Source: an uncultured Roseburia sp.
Lineage (GTDB): Bacteria; Bacillota; Clostridia; Lachnospirales; Lachnospiraceae
Direction: 5' to 3'
Assembly (NCBI GenBank): GCA_946002055.1
Contig: CAMFYL010000014.1
Location: 1-41,681, forward strand
DNA length: 41,681 nucleotides
Shown: positions 33,511-41,681 of the stretch, in pieces
Layout of the letters: each line of letters begins with the position of its first letter
How positions within the stretch are numbered: position 1 is the first letter of the stretch
The notes under the pieces: model-generated
Database searches by the model: none
Seen by the model: the letters and a program-made list of their open reading frames with translations, nothing else
Told to the model about the DNA's origin: nothing
Made by a program: the position numbers and the translations under genes

Positions 33511-33539
33511 ATTATAACCTTAAAAAAGCTACCACGCAA
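33511..33539 (-). promoter_or_regulatory. Sigma-A promoter for DUF4317 gene
   Basis: Minus strand: TTGCGT (33539-33534), a 17-base spacer and TATAAT (33516-33511), about 42 bases before the ATG. Only two bases separate its -35 from that of the asnS promoter. Confidence 0.7.
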
Positions 33540-33541
33540 CC

Positions 33542-33570
33542 TTGATTTTAGCATTGTTGTGCGGTAAAAT
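33542..33570 (+). promoter_or_regulatory. Sigma-A promoter for asnS-asnA
   Basis: TTGATT (33542-33547), a 17-base spacer and TAAAAT (33565-33570). The leader of about 30 bases has no room for a T-box. Confidence 0.7.
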
Positions 33571-33607
33571 ATAGGTTAGTTTTTTGTTTAAATCAGGGAG
33601 GATACAC

Positions 33608-34990
33608 ATGTTAAATATTAGAGAACTTCATCGTAATTATCAGGAATATGATGGAAAAACTGTTACCATCGGTGGATGGGTTCGCAGCATCCGTGATTCC
33701 AAGACCTTTGGATTTATGGTGGTAAATGATGGAACTTTTTTTGAACCGGTTCAGGTGGTTTATGCAGATAAATTAGATAATTTTGCAGCAATTTGTAAGT
33801 TGAATGTTGGCGCAGCTGTTATTGTAACCGGTGAGGTTAGAGTGACACCGGAGATGAAACAGCCATTTGAGATTCATGCCACAGAGGTAGTGGTAGAGGG
33901 TGAGTCTACACCGGACTATCCATTACAGAAGAAGCGTCATTCTTTCGAGTATTTGAGAACCATCAGCCATCTTCGCCCAAGAACCAATACGTTCCAGGCT
34001 GTATTTCGTGTTCGTTCTCTGACAGCTTACGCCATTCACAAATTCTTCCAGGAGCGGGACTTTGTGTATGTACACACTCCACTGATTACAGGCAGTGACT
34101 GTGAGGGCGCTGGTGAAATGTTCCAGGTAACCACTATGGATTTGAGTAATGTTCCTATGAAGGACGGAGCTGTTGATTTCTCACAGGATTTCTTTGGAAA
34201 GCCTACCAATCTGACCGTTAGTGGCCAGCTTAATGGTGAAACATATGCTATGGCCTTCAAGAATATCTACACCTTTGGACCAACCTTTAGAGCAGAGAAT
34301 TCTAATACAACTCGTCACGCTGCAGAGTTTTGGATGATTGAACCGGAAATTGCTTTCGCTGATTTGAAAGATGATATGATGCTTGCTGAGAGCATGTTAA
34401 AGTACGTGATTCGCTATGTTTTGGAGAATGCTCCGGAGGAGATGGCATTTTTCAACCAGTTCGTTGACAAGGGACTGATTGAGAGATTGGAGCATGTGGT
34501 GAATTCTGACTTTGGTCACATCACGTATACAGATGCCATCGCTGAGTTAGAGAAGCACAACGATGAGTTTGATTATAAGGTATACTGGGGATGCGATTTG
34601 CAGACAGAACATGAGCGCTATTTGACAGAGCAGATCTTTAAGCGTCCGGTATTTGTAATCGACTATCCAAAGGAGATTAAGGCTTTTTATATGAAGCTGA
34701 ATGAGGATGGTAAGACAGTGGCCGCTATGGATTGTCTGGTGCCCGGCATCGGCGAGATTATCGGTGGTAGTCAGAGAGAAGATGACTACGATATTCTCTG
34801 CAATCGTATGAAGGAGTGTGGATTAAAGGAAGAAGATTACGGCTTCTATCTTGATTTGCGCAAGTACGGTTCGGCAAAGCATGCCGGATTCGGCCTTGGA
34901 TTCGAGCGCTGTGTGATGTATTTGACAGGTATGGGAAATATTCGTGACGTTGTTCCATTCCCAAGAACTGTTGGTAACTGCGATTTATAA
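33608..34990 (+). CDS. asnS: Asparagine--tRNA ligase
   Basis: 460 residues from ATG 33608 (GGGAGG 6 bases upstream). An N-terminal OB-fold ([20 protein letters not shown]) is followed by the class IIb catalytic domain with [19 protein letters not shown], motif 2 [19 protein letters not shown] and motif 3 [15 protein letters not shown]. The asparagine-specific ordering is seen (for example SQREDDYDI). It charges tRNA-Asn directly. asnA follows after 33 bases, so asparagine supply and charging are made together. Confidence 0.96.
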   Translation: MLNIRELHRNYQEYDGKTVTIGGWVRSIRDSKTFGFMVVNDGTFFEPVQVVYADKLDNFAAICKLNVGAAVIVTGEVRVTPEMKQPFEIHATEVVVEGESTPDYPLQKKRHSFEYLRTISHLRPRTNTFQAVFRVRSLTAYAIHKFFQERDFVYVHTPLITGSDCEGAGEMFQVTTMDLSNVPMKDGAVDFSQDFFGKPTNLTVSGQLNGETYAMAFKNIYTFGPTFRAENSNTTRHAAEFWMIEPEIAFADLKDDMMLAESMLKYVIRYVLENAPEEMAFFNQFVDKGLIERLEHVVNSDFGHITYTDAIAELEKHNDEFDYKVYWGCDLQTEHERYLTEQIFKRPVFVIDYPKEIKAFYMKLNEDGKTVAAMDCLVPGIGEIIGGSQREDDYDILCNRMKECGLKEEDYGFYLDLRKYGSAKHAGFGLGFERCVMYLTGMGNIRDVVPFPRTVGNCDL

Positions 34991-35023
34991 TGAAGATATT
35001 GTTTTAGAAAGGTGTTATCCATT

Positions 35024-36034
35024 ATGAGCAAAATGTACATTCCAAAAGACTATGCACCTGCGTTAAATTTAAAAGAGACACAGATAGCAATCAAAGAGGT
35101 AAAGGATTTCTTCCAGAGGCAGTTAACGGCGGAGCTAAATCTTCATCGTGTGTCTGCGCCGTTATTTGTAACTCCGGAGTCTGGATTAAATGACAATTTA
35201 AATGGTGTAGAGCGACCGGTTAAATTTGGAATTAAAGAGCAGAACGACAAAGAGGTGGAAGTAGTACATTCCCTTGCAAAATGGAAACGTATGGCTTTGG
35301 GACGATATGGATTCAACGTAGGGGAAGGTTTGTATACCGACATGAACGCCATCCGTCGTGACGAGGATACGGATAACATTCATTCTATTTACGTAGACCA
35401 GTGGGATTGGGAGAAAATCATCACCAAAGAACAGCGAAATGAACAGACCCTGCAAATGGTAGTAAAGTCCGTGTATGACGCACTTCGTGTAACAGAGAAA
35501 TACATGGCCAATAAGTATGACTACATTCAGTGCATTTTGCCGGAGCAGATTTTCTTTATCTCTTCTCAGGAGCTGGAGGATATGTATCCAAATGATACGC
35601 CAAAGGAGAGAGAGTACAAGATTTGTAAGCTTCACGGTGCTGTGTTTATTTCCCAGATCGGAGATAAGTTAGCATCCGGAGAAAAACATGATGGTCGCGC
35701 ACCGGACTACGATGACTGGTCGTTAAATGGTGATATCTTAGTGTACTATCCGGTGATTGATATTGCTTTGGAATTGTCTTCTATGGGCATTCGTGTGGAT
35801 GAGGATGCACTGGAACGTCAGCTTGCTTTAGCGGACTGCGAAGAGCGCAGAGAGCTTCCATTCCAAAAGGCGATTTTGAACAAGGAGCTTCCATACACCA
35901 TTGGTGGTGGAATCGGACAATCCAGAATATGTATGTTCTTCCTTCGTAAAGCCCACATCGGAGAGGTACAGGTTTCTATGTGGCCTCAGGAGGACGTGGA
36001 TTATGCTAAGGAGCGAGGCGTGATTATTTTGTAA
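35024..36034 (+). CDS. asnA: Aspartate--ammonia ligase (AsnA)
   Basis: 336 residues from ATG 35024 (GAAAGGTG about 9 bases upstream). It makes asparagine from aspartate, ammonia and ATP. AsnA is a class II synthetase-like fold related to AspRS/AsnRS without a tRNA-binding domain; ETQIAIKEVKDFFQRQL, SAPLFV, VHSLAKWKRMAL, DQWDWEKII and the C-terminal TIGGGIGQSRICMFFL are typical. The length matches the family. The two-gene unit with asnS is transcribed from the promoter at 33542-33570. Confidence 0.96.
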   Translation: MSKMYIPKDYAPALNLKETQIAIKEVKDFFQRQLTAELNLHRVSAPLFVTPESGLNDNLNGVERPVKFGIKEQNDKEVEVVHSLAKWKRMALGRYGFNVGEGLYTDMNAIRRDEDTDNIHSIYVDQWDWEKIITKEQRNEQTLQMVVKSVYDALRVTEKYMANKYDYIQCILPEQIFFISSQELEDMYPNDTPKEREYKICKLHGAVFISQIGDKLASGEKHDGRAPDYDDWSLNGDILVYYPVIDIALELSSMGIRVDEDALERQLALADCEERRELPFQKAILNKELPYTIGGGIGQSRICMFFLRKAHIGEVQVSMWPQEDVDYAKERGVIIL

Positions 36035-36053
36035 AAAATCTCTTTTATGAGTG

Positions 36054-36082
36054 TTTACTTTAAAACTTTACTGTGATAAAAT
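36054..36082 (+). promoter_or_regulatory. Sigma-A promoter for YerC-like gene
   Basis: TTTACT (36054-36059), a 17-base spacer and TAAAAT (36077-36082), about 52 bases before ATG 36134. Confidence 0.6.
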
Positions 36083-36133
36083 ACTAATGGTGAATAGCAC
36101 ATTCTGATTTATCGTAGGAGAGAGAGTTAGTGT

Positions 36134-36421
36134 ATGAGTAAACAAATTCGAAGTGAAGAGATGGATCGCTTGTTAGAAGGGATTCTGAGATTAGAGAATA
36201 AGGAAGAGGCCTATCAGTTCTTTGAGGACTTGTGTACGGTAAATGAGTTGGTTTCTTTGTGTCAGCGTTTTGCAGTTGCCGGAATGTTGCGAGAGGATAA
36301 GACTTACTTAGATATCGCAGAGCAGACAGGAGCCTCTACAGCTACCATCAGTCGCGTGAATCGTGCATTGAATTATGGCAACGATGGATATGATATGGTA
36401 CTGAATCGTTTAGATGATTAA
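36134..36421 (+). CDS. YerC/YecD TrpR-like regulator
   Basis: 95 residues. All-helical, with FFEDLCTVNELVSLCQRFAV and then the helix-turn-helix TYLDIAEQTGASTATISRVN, the pattern of the TrpR/YerC/YecD family. The family includes the tryptophan repressor; YerC members have few known targets and often lack an obvious amino-acid ligand. It is a single gene with its own promoter and terminator, so it may regulate itself or distant genes. TAGGAGAGAGAG precedes the ATG. Confidence 0.88.
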   Translation: MSKQIRSEEMDRLLEGILRLENKEEAYQFFEDLCTVNELVSLCQRFAVAGMLREDKTYLDIAEQTGASTATISRVNRALNYGNDGYDMVLNRLDD

Positions 36422-36433
36422 TATGAATATGAG

Positions 36434-36475
36434 AAAGAGGATGCGAAAGATTATTCAGCATCCTCTTCTTTTTTT
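36434..36475 (+). terminator. Terminator of YerC-like gene
   Basis: AAGAGGATGC pairs with GCATCCTCTT (36458-36467) around a 13-base loop and is followed by CTTTTTTT. The right arm also encodes the last codons (EEDAE) of the convergent DUF1836 gene. Confidence 0.8.
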
Positions 36476-37065
36476 GTGGACTCGCTGTTTAGATCAATCA
36501 GTGATTCAATCATCATTTTTTTAATGTAAACGTCAAAGCTTAGCATACAGATAAAACCGAAGTTGCGAAGGAATCCCTGATCTTCTTCCGGTGCATCAGA
36601 AAAAGCGGATTGTGTGGCATTGTACTTGGCAATCACATCCTTGATCAAGGCTTTTGTCTGGCCGTTTCCCAAAGAAACAAGTTCTTCATATAAGTCATAG
36701 AAAGAAAGTTCACTTTCTGTTCCAAAGTATTTTTCCGTTACAGGCTCAAGCAGTGCCTGAATATCTTTGATAGAGAGAAAACTCTTGAGATAGTATATCA
36801 ATATTAAAGTAAGAATATGATCCCTTGTGTACTTCTTCTTTTCAGGAGATGGTAGGACGTGATTCTTGGTGTAGTTATTAATCATAGTTTTCGTAAGAAT
36901 CTTCTCATCCTCGTTGCGCTTCACCGATTCTAACTGTGCCTCAATAAATGTGGTCACTTGGTCTACATATAAATCGATGTTTGGAATATCTTCAGGATGG
37001 ACGTAATCCAAATCAGAAAGCTGTTTTAAAATGGCATGTAAGTTTTGCCTATTCTCTGAATGCAT
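36451..37065 (-). CDS. DUF1836 family putative regulator
   Basis: 204 residues. ATG 37065 is chosen because GGAGGAG lies 6 bases upstream; an ATG at 37080 overlaps that site. The MerR-like winged-helix signature of DUF1836 is visible in ILTKTMINNYTKNHVLPSPE and KKYTRDHILTLILIYYLK, followed by a helical region. Such proteins are probably DNA-binding regulators of unknown target. It has its own promoter at 37096-37124. Confidence 0.82.
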   Translation of the reverse strand: MHSENRQNLHAILKQLSDLDYVHPEDIPNIDLYVDQVTTFIEAQLESVKRNEDEKILTKTMINNYTKNHVLPSPEKKKYTRDHILTLILIYYLKSFLSIKDIQALLEPVTEKYFGTESELSFYDLYEELVSLGNGQTKALIKDVIAKYNATQSAFSDAPEEDQGFLRNFGFICMLSFDVYIKKMMIESLIDLNSESTKKEEDAE

Positions 37066-37095
37066 AGCTGTCTCCTCCATAAATGGTTTATCAAC

Positions 37096-37124
37096 ATTAT
37101 ATAGTTTTCAAAACCACATGACAA
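37096..37124 (-). promoter_or_regulatory. Sigma-A promoter for DUF1836 gene
   Basis: Minus strand: TTGTCA (37124-37119), a 17-base spacer and TATAAT (37101-37096), about 30 bases before the ATG. Confidence 0.75.
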
Positions 37125-37177
37125 GAGATGAATAGAAAATTTTTGAATGTCTATACCACGTGATATGGAAGAAATAA

Positions 37178-37216
37178 AAAAACGCCATTTCTCCAAGGAG
37201 ATATGACGTTTTTTTA
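37178..37216 (-). terminator. Terminator of lipase-like pseudogene
   Basis: Read on the minus strand, ACGTCAT-ATCTCC and GGAGAA-ATGGCGT pair with one G-T wobble and are followed by seven T; an A-run precedes. It lies just behind the pseudogene's stop codon. Confidence 0.75.
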
Positions 37217-37224
37217 ATTTTTAT

Positions 37225-37571
37225 TTACTCTGTAATGGTAACAGGTGAGAAGTAGAATGCTGTGGTTGCATAGTCAAGAGTTAATGTCTTGTCACCATCC
37301 TCCTTGTTCAAGTCTGCGGATTGCCATACAATGTTAGTAAAGGTTGTCAGACTCATATATGGAACTACGTCCTTTACATCTCCAAGTCTCTTAACAGTAC
37401 CTTCGCGCTTGAAGCCGTTGATGAGTGGAGAACCAAAAGTAACTGTATTTAAGATGTTATAGTTTTCTTTGATGGCTGTATCCGTGCCTGAAATGGCAAC
37501 CACATATACTTCCTGATTGTTGGTTAACACACCCTTGGTAATGGAAAATGGGCCTTTGTGTCAGTGTTCAT
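37225..37571 (-). pseudogene. Lipase-like remnant, frameshifted and internally deleted
   Basis: The main open frame (GTG 37530 to TAA 37225, 101 residues) contains TVTFGSPLINGFKREG then VKRLGDVKDVVPYMS, resembling the C-terminal half of class 3 lipase-like alpha/beta hydrolases. The expected GHSLGG nucleophile region between AISGTD and TAIKENYNIL is missing. Upstream, ATG 37571 opens in another frame (MNTDTK) and would join GPFSIT only after restoring one base, so there is probably a 1-nt frameshift. No signal sequence is present. It looks like a dead copy. It is followed by its own terminator. Confidence 0.5.
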
Positions 37572-37687
37572 TACTACCCACTTATTGTATTATGGGAACT
37601 ATTCTTTTGCAATTGGTTTCCTGAAAAAATATATTACAAAATACGAAAAATGATATTGTATAATATTACTAAAACGGTATGATATGG

Positions 37688-37716
37688 TGCAGAAGGGAGA
37701 ACAAATGTGCTATAAT
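37688..37716 (+). promoter_or_regulatory. Extended -10 promoter for pcrA
   Basis: TGCTATAAT (37708-37716) is an extended -10; the -35 place (TGCAGA, 37688-37693) is weak. pcrA begins about 45 bases on. Confidence 0.6.
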
Positions 37717-37761
37717 GGGCGATAGCCAATAAGCTTGGAAAGATTACGAGGAGATTGGGAA

Positions 37762-39987
37762 ATGAGCATATATGAAACATTAAATCCGGAACAACAAAAG
37801 GGGGTTTTCACAACGGAAGGACCTGTTTTGATTTTGGCGGGAGCCGGTTCCGGTAAGACAAGAGTGTTGACCCATCGCGTGGCATACTTGATACAACAAA
37901 AGGGTGTTGCACCATATAACATTATGGCAATCACTTTTACCAACAAAGCAGCAGGGGAAATGCGGGAGAGAATTGATGATATGATAGGCTTTGGAGCGGA
38001 GCGTATTTGGGTGTCCACCTTTCATTCCAGCTGTGTCCGGATTCTACGTCAGTTTGCGGACCGCCTGGGATACGATAACCGCTTTACCATTTATGACAGT
38101 GATGATCAGAAGAGTCTGATGAAGGATATCTGTAAGCGCTTGGAAATCGACACCAAGATTCACAAAGAAAAGGCCTTCTTAAGTGTGATTTCATCTGCAA
38201 AGGATGAGTTGATTTCACCAGAGGAATTTGCCCAGTCAGCGGTTGGTGATTTTGACAAGACGAGGCAGGCGGAGGTTTACCGAGAGTATCAGGCGAGACT
38301 TAAGGCTAATAATGCCATGGACTTTGATGATTTGATTATGAAGACAGTGGAGCTGTTAAAGTACGATACAGAAGTGCGAAACTATTATCAGGAACGATTC
38401 CACTATATTATGGTAGATGAGTATCAGGATACCAATACGGCTCAGTTTGAGCTGGTGCGACTTCTTGCATCAGGTAGAGAGAATTTATGCGTGGTAGGCG
38501 ACGATGATCAGTCCATCTACAAATTCCGAGGCGCTAATATTTATAATATTTTAAACTTTGAGAAACATTATCCAAATGCCACGGTAATTAAGCTGGAGCA
38601 GAATTATCGTTCTACGGGAAATATTCTCAATGCTGCCAATGGGGTTATCGCAAACAATGTGGGCAGAAAAGCCAAGAGGCTCTGGACACAAGCTGATGAG
38701 GGTGAGAAGATTTATTTCGAGCAGTTTGAAAGTGCCTACGAAGAGGCTGACTACATAGCAAAGGACATTGCAAAGCGTGTACGAAAAGGGGAATATGCAT
38801 ACGGCGATTGTGCAGTGCTTTATCGTACCAATGCCCAGTCTCGTCTCTTGGAGGAGCGTCTTTTGCTGTCAGGCATTCCATATAAGATTGTGGGTGGAGT
38901 AAACTTCTACGGAAGAAAAGAGATAAAGGATTTGCTCAGCTATTTGAAGGTGGTTGACAATGCCCAGGATGATTTGGCAGTACAGCGAATTATCAACGTG
39001 CCAAAGAGAGGTATTGGTGCAACCAGTATGAGTAAGGCGGCAGATTATGCATATATGAATGGAATGCAGCTTTTTGAGGCGTTAGAGCAGGTGGAGAATA
39101 TCCCTACAATGGGGCGAGCTGCCGCTAAGATTATTCCATTTGTGGAACTGATATATCAGTTTAGAAGAGTAGCTGCTAATGAGGGTGTCTCAGCTCTTTT
39201 ACAGCATATTATTGATGCCACGGGATATGTGGAGGAGCTTCGCGTGGAAGGAACTGATGAGGCAAAGGCCCGTATTGAGAACATCGACGAATTGCTTAGT
39301 AAAGTTGTCACATATGAGCAGGAGAATGAGGAGCCTACATTAAGTGGCTTCTTGGAAGAAGTGGCATTGGTGGCAGATATTGATTCCTTGGATGAAAATG
39401 CATCCTACGTGGTTCTTATGACATTGCACAGTGCCAAGGGTCTGGAATTTCCCAATGTATATTTGGCAGGTATGGAGGATGGTCTCTTCCCAAGCTATAT
39501 GAGTATTACAGCGGATAATAGCGATGAGGAAATTGAAGAGGAACGTCGTCTCTGTTATGTTGGTATCACCCGTGCCAAGGAGCATCTGTCTATCACAGGA
39601 GCCAGAATGCGTATGGTGCGGGGAGAGACCCAGTACCACGGTATTTCCCGTTTTGTGAAAGAGATACCGGAAGAATTATTGCAGGGCAGTACATGGGAAC
39701 CAAAGCCAAGAGATGAGAGAATGTTTTCAAATCCTGCACCAACGAAAACATCCATGAAAGCAACACCCCTGGCGGCCCAGACATATCAGGCCAAAAATTT
39801 TGGCACAAAAATCCAGAAGAATTCCTTAGACTACGGCGAGGGAGACCGCGTCAAACACATTAAGTTTGGTGAGGGAACCGTTGTACAGATTAATGATGGG
39901 GGAAGAGACTTTGAGGTGACAGTGGAATTTGACACTGCAGGTCGTAAAAAAATGTTTGCATCCTTTGCAAAATTGCAAAAAGTGTAA
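37762..39987 (+). CDS. pcrA: ATP-dependent DNA helicase PcrA/UvrD
   Basis: 741 residues from ATG 37762 (GAGGAG 8 bases upstream). Superfamily 1A 3'-5' helicase acting in replication restart and repair. Motif I GAGSGKTRVLTHR, Ia ITFTNKAAGEM, II VDEYQDTN, III GDDDQSIYKFRGA, IV NYRST, V TLHSAKGLEFPNV and VI CYVGITRAKEHL are all present, with a Tudor-like C-terminal region (GDRVKHIKFGEGTV). The length and tail fit PcrA of Firmicutes. It is followed after about 90 bases by a small membrane-protein gene. Confidence 0.96.
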   Translation: MSIYETLNPEQQKGVFTTEGPVLILAGAGSGKTRVLTHRVAYLIQQKGVAPYNIMAITFTNKAAGEMRERIDDMIGFGAERIWVSTFHSSCVRILRQFADRLGYDNRFTIYDSDDQKSLMKDICKRLEIDTKIHKEKAFLSVISSAKDELISPEEFAQSAVGDFDKTRQAEVYREYQARLKANNAMDFDDLIMKTVELLKYDTEVRNYYQERFHYIMVDEYQDTNTAQFELVRLLASGRENLCVVGDDDQSIYKFRGANIYNILNFEKHYPNATVIKLEQNYRSTGNILNAANGVIANNVGRKAKRLWTQADEGEKIYFEQFESAYEEADYIAKDIAKRVRKGEYAYGDCAVLYRTNAQSRLLEERLLLSGIPYKIVGGVNFYGRKEIKDLLSYLKVVDNAQDDLAVQRIINVPKRGIGATSMSKAADYAYMNGMQLFEALEQVENIPTMGRAAAKIIPFVELIYQFRRVAANEGVSALLQHIIDATGYVEELRVEGTDEAKARIENIDELLSKVVTYEQENEEPTLSGFLEEVALVADIDSLDENASYVVLMTLHSAKGLEFPNVYLAGMEDGLFPSYMSITADNSDEEIEEERRLCYVGITRAKEHLSITGARMRMVRGETQYHGISRFVKEIPEELLQGSTWEPKPRDERMFSNPAPTKTSMKATPLAAQTYQAKNFGTKIQKNSLDYGEGDRVKHIKFGEGTVVQINDGGRDFEVTVEFDTAGRKKMFASFAKLQKV

Positions 39988-40074
39988 GAGTTTTTCTGTG
40001 GAATTTGGATACAATAAATGATATAATAAACATAATTAATATATTGTATTCTTTATGTAAGGGAGAAGGAAACT

Positions 40075-40395
40075 ATGAACAGAATAAGCAAAGAGGATTT
40101 AATGGAGTTAATCGATGTATCTAAGTTGACGAATCTTGTGGGTAATGTTGGCAAGAAAGAGATTGTTGTCAAAGAGAAAACAAGCTGCTGGAAGATTGTT
40201 CTCGGTGTGGTTGTAGGTGTGGCAGCAGTAGCCGGTATTGCTTACGCAGTATATCGTTATTTCAACCCGGATTTGGACGACGAATTTATGGATGACTTTG
40301 AAGACTGGGATGAAGACGAGGATATGTTTGATGAAGATGTGAGAGTCCAGGATTTGAATGTGGACGAAGAAGAAACAACATTTGAGGAAGAGTAA
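40075..40395 (+). CDS. Single-pass membrane protein with acidic tail
   Basis: 106 residues. A Lys-containing cytosolic N-terminal part (1-38), one membrane segment (IVLGVVVGVAAVAGIAYAVY, about 41-60) and a very acidic C-terminal tail rich in Asp and Glu (DLDDEFMDDFEDWDEDED). GGGAGAAGG precedes the ATG. TATAAT at 40022-40027 may be its -10, but no -35 is clear. I do not recognise a family. The rRNA methyltransferase gene starts 3 bases after its stop, so they share a transcript. Confidence 0.7.
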   Translation: MNRISKEDLMELIDVSKLTNLVGNVGKKEIVVKEKTSCWKIVLGVVVGVAAVAGIAYAVYRYFNPDLDDEFMDDFEDWDEDEDMFDEDVRVQDLNVDEEETTFEEE

Positions 40396-40398
40396 ATA

Positions 40399-41681
40399 GT
40401 GAAAAAAGGTCAACAAGTAGAAGGCGTTGTTACTCGAGTGGATTTTCCCAACAAGGGGATTGTGCGTACTGATGACGGTGAGTATATCACCGTCAAGAAC
40501 GCAATCGAGGGACAACGCATTCTTTGCGTCATTAAGAAAACAAGAAAAGGAAAAGCAGAGGGAAGACTTCTGGAGGTGGTAGAGCCTTCTCCTATGGAGA
40601 TGGAGAAGCCGTTCTGTGCCCATTTTGGTGTATGTGGTGGCTGCAGTTATCAGTCTTTGCCATATGAAGAGCAGATTGCTATTAAGGAAAAGCAGATACG
40701 GGGGCTTTTGGAACCGGTTTTAGGAGAGGACAAGTTTGATGCACTTTTTGAAGGGGTGCACCACAGCCCAAGACAATTTGCCTATCGCAATAAAATGGAG
40801 TTCTCCTTTGGAGATGCCTATAAGGATGGACCACTTGCCCTTGGCATGCATAAACGGGGAAGCTTCTATGACATTGTTACCGTAGAGCATTGCCAGATTA
40901 TTGATGAGGATATGGCAAAGGTGTTGACAGAGACACTTGGCTATTTTCAGGAGGCGGGAGCAACTTATTACCATAAGATGCGCCACGCTGGATATCTGCG
41001 CCATTTGTTAGTACGTAAGGCAGTGAAAACAGGAGAAATTCTGGTTGACCTGGTTACCAGCTCAGATAAGGACTTTGCGGAAGGTATGTCTCAGGAGGAA
41101 CTTCTTGCAGGCTGGAAAGAGCGTCTTGTTTCTCAGGAGTATGCGGGCAAATTAACAGGTGTATTACATACCGTAAATGATCGTGAAGCGGATGTGGTGG
41201 AAGATCAGGGGACCGAGGTGCTGTCTGGGCAGTCATATTTCTATGAGGAACTGTTGGGACTGCGGTTTCGCATCACACCATTTTCCTTTTTCCAGACCAA
41301 CTCATTGGGAGCGGAGGTGCTCTACGAGACTGCAAGGAAATTTATTACAGATGAGAACGCTGACATTTTAAATGGTAAGACGGTGTATGATTTGTATTCC
41401 GGAACGGGTACCATTGCTCAGATATTAGCACCTGTTGCAGGTGAAGTGATTGGGGTTGAAATTGTTGAGGAAGCAGTGGAGGCTGCCAAGAAAAATGCGG
41501 CGGAGAACCATTTGGACAACTGCCGGTTTATCGCCGGAGACGTGCTAAAAGTGCTGGATAACATTGAGGAGAAGCCGGACTATATTGTGCTGGATCCACC
41601 TAGAGACGGCATTCACCCTAAGGCATTGCAAAAGATTATCGACTACGGTGTGGATTCTATGATTTATATTTCCTGCAAGCC
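40399..41681 (+). CDS. rlmD: 23S rRNA (uracil-C5)-methyltransferase, 3'-truncated
   Basis: A GTG start at 40399 (GAGGAAGAG upstream) opens a frame that runs off the right edge, giving 427 residues. An N-terminal TRAM domain (VEGVVTRVDFPNKGIVRTDD) precedes the 4Fe-4S motif FCAHFGVCGGCSYQ. The methyltransferase domain has FFQTNSLGAEVLY, SAM-binding VYDLYSGTGTIAQ, LDPPRDGIHPKAL and YISCKP, whose Cys is the catalytic nucleophile. These define the RlmD/RlmCD/TrmA family; RlmD versus RlmCD cannot be told. About 30 to 40 residues are probably missing. Confidence 0.92.
   Translation, partial: MKKGQQVEGVVTRVDFPNKGIVRTDDGEYITVKNAIEGQRILCVIKKTRKGKAEGRLLEVVEPSPMEMEKPFCAHFGVCGGCSYQSLPYEEQIAIKEKQIRGLLEPVLGEDKFDALFEGVHHSPRQFAYRNKMEFSFGDAYKDGPLALGMHKRGSFYDIVTVEHCQIIDEDMAKVLTETLGYFQEAGATYYHKMRHAGYLRHLLVRKAVKTGEILVDLVTSSDKDFAEGMSQEELLAGWKERLVSQEYAGKLTGVLHTVNDREADVVEDQGTEVLSGQSYFYEELLGLRFRITPFSFFQTNSLGAEVLYETARKFITDENADILNGKTVYDLYSGTGTIAQILAPVAGEVIGVEIVEEAVEAAKKNAAENHLDNCRFIAGDVLKVLDNIEEKPDYIVLDPPRDGIHPKALQKIIDYGVDSMIYISCK

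Noticed and set aside
1-41681. CRISPR arrays, prophage modules, intact insertion sequences
   Set aside because: No regularly spaced direct repeats, cas genes, integrase, transposase or phage structural genes were seen.

Overview
The window looks like the chromosome of a spore-forming anaerobic member of the Firmicutes, most likely Lachnospiraceae (Clostridia). The evidence is sigma-A promoters close to TTGACA-N17-TATAAT, strong GGAGG ribosome binding sites, an alpha/beta small acid-soluble spore protein, spoVA genes, a group B [FeFe] hydrogenase, a RACE-type corrinoid activator, Clostridia-typical families (DUF4317, DUF1836, DUF1653, DUF4832) and abundant c-di-GMP signalling. Most of it is core genome. 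There is no CRISPR array, prophage or intact insertion sequence. The accessory-looking pieces are a REP-like palindrome with a small zinc-ribbon gene near the left edge and a decayed lipase-like gene near 37.4 kb. No stretch longer than 300 bases lacks a gene.

Layout. 1-0.5 kb: 3' end of a probable hemZ, ending inside a REP-like palindrome, then a Lar-like zinc-ribbon ORF. 0.5-5.1 kb: operon hisS-aspS-chemoreceptor, closed by a terminator. 5.1-6.1 kb (minus strand): a PH-domain protein and a flavin reductase-like protein, divergent from ilvE (6.2-7.3 kb). 7.4-12.0 kb: operon of a small membrane protein, a HEAT/THUMP-like methyltransferase-fold protein and a GGDEF-EAL protein, converging on tRNA-Leu(CAG). 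12.2-15.3 kb: a membrane-anchored DUF4832-like protein and a multi-TM diguanylate cyclase. 15.3-17.9 kb: group B [FeFe] hydrogenase, PHP phosphatase and a small convergent hypothetical. 18.0-20.9 kb: PI-PLC, DUF1653, CYTH and DJ-1 proteins, then a spore protein gene with its own sigma-G-like promoter. 20.9-27.6 kb: tig-clpP-clpX-engB (protein folding and proteolysis, ribosome assembly) running with overlapping starts into a zinc/manganese ABC transporter. 27.6-29.4 kb: spoVA genes preceded by two very short ORFs. 29.5-32.3 kb: amino-acid permease and RACE protein. 32.2-33.5 kb (minus): DUF4317. 33.6-36.0 kb: asnS-asnA. 36.1-37.6 kb: a YerC/TrpR-like regulator, DUF1836 regulator and lipase-like pseudogene. 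37.7 kb to the end: pcrA, a small acidic membrane protein and a truncated rlmD-type rRNA methyltransferase.

How the genes work together. Translation and proteostasis dominate: HisRS, AspRS, AsnRS, AsnA, tRNA-Leu, trigger factor, ClpXP, EngB and an rRNA methyltransferase. Two neighbouring units combine c-di-GMP turnover with an envelope or RNA-modification protein of unknown role. Spore functions are dispersed: the spore protein at 20.7 kb and spoVAA/AB/AC at 27.8-29.4 kb, with spoVAD and spoVAE not adjacent. I see no clear new defence or mobile system. The best leads are the short ORFs heading the spoVA unit, the histone-like repeat tail on trigger factor, the methyltransferase-fold protein with an altered catalytic motif, and the REP-like element with its zinc-ribbon neighbour.
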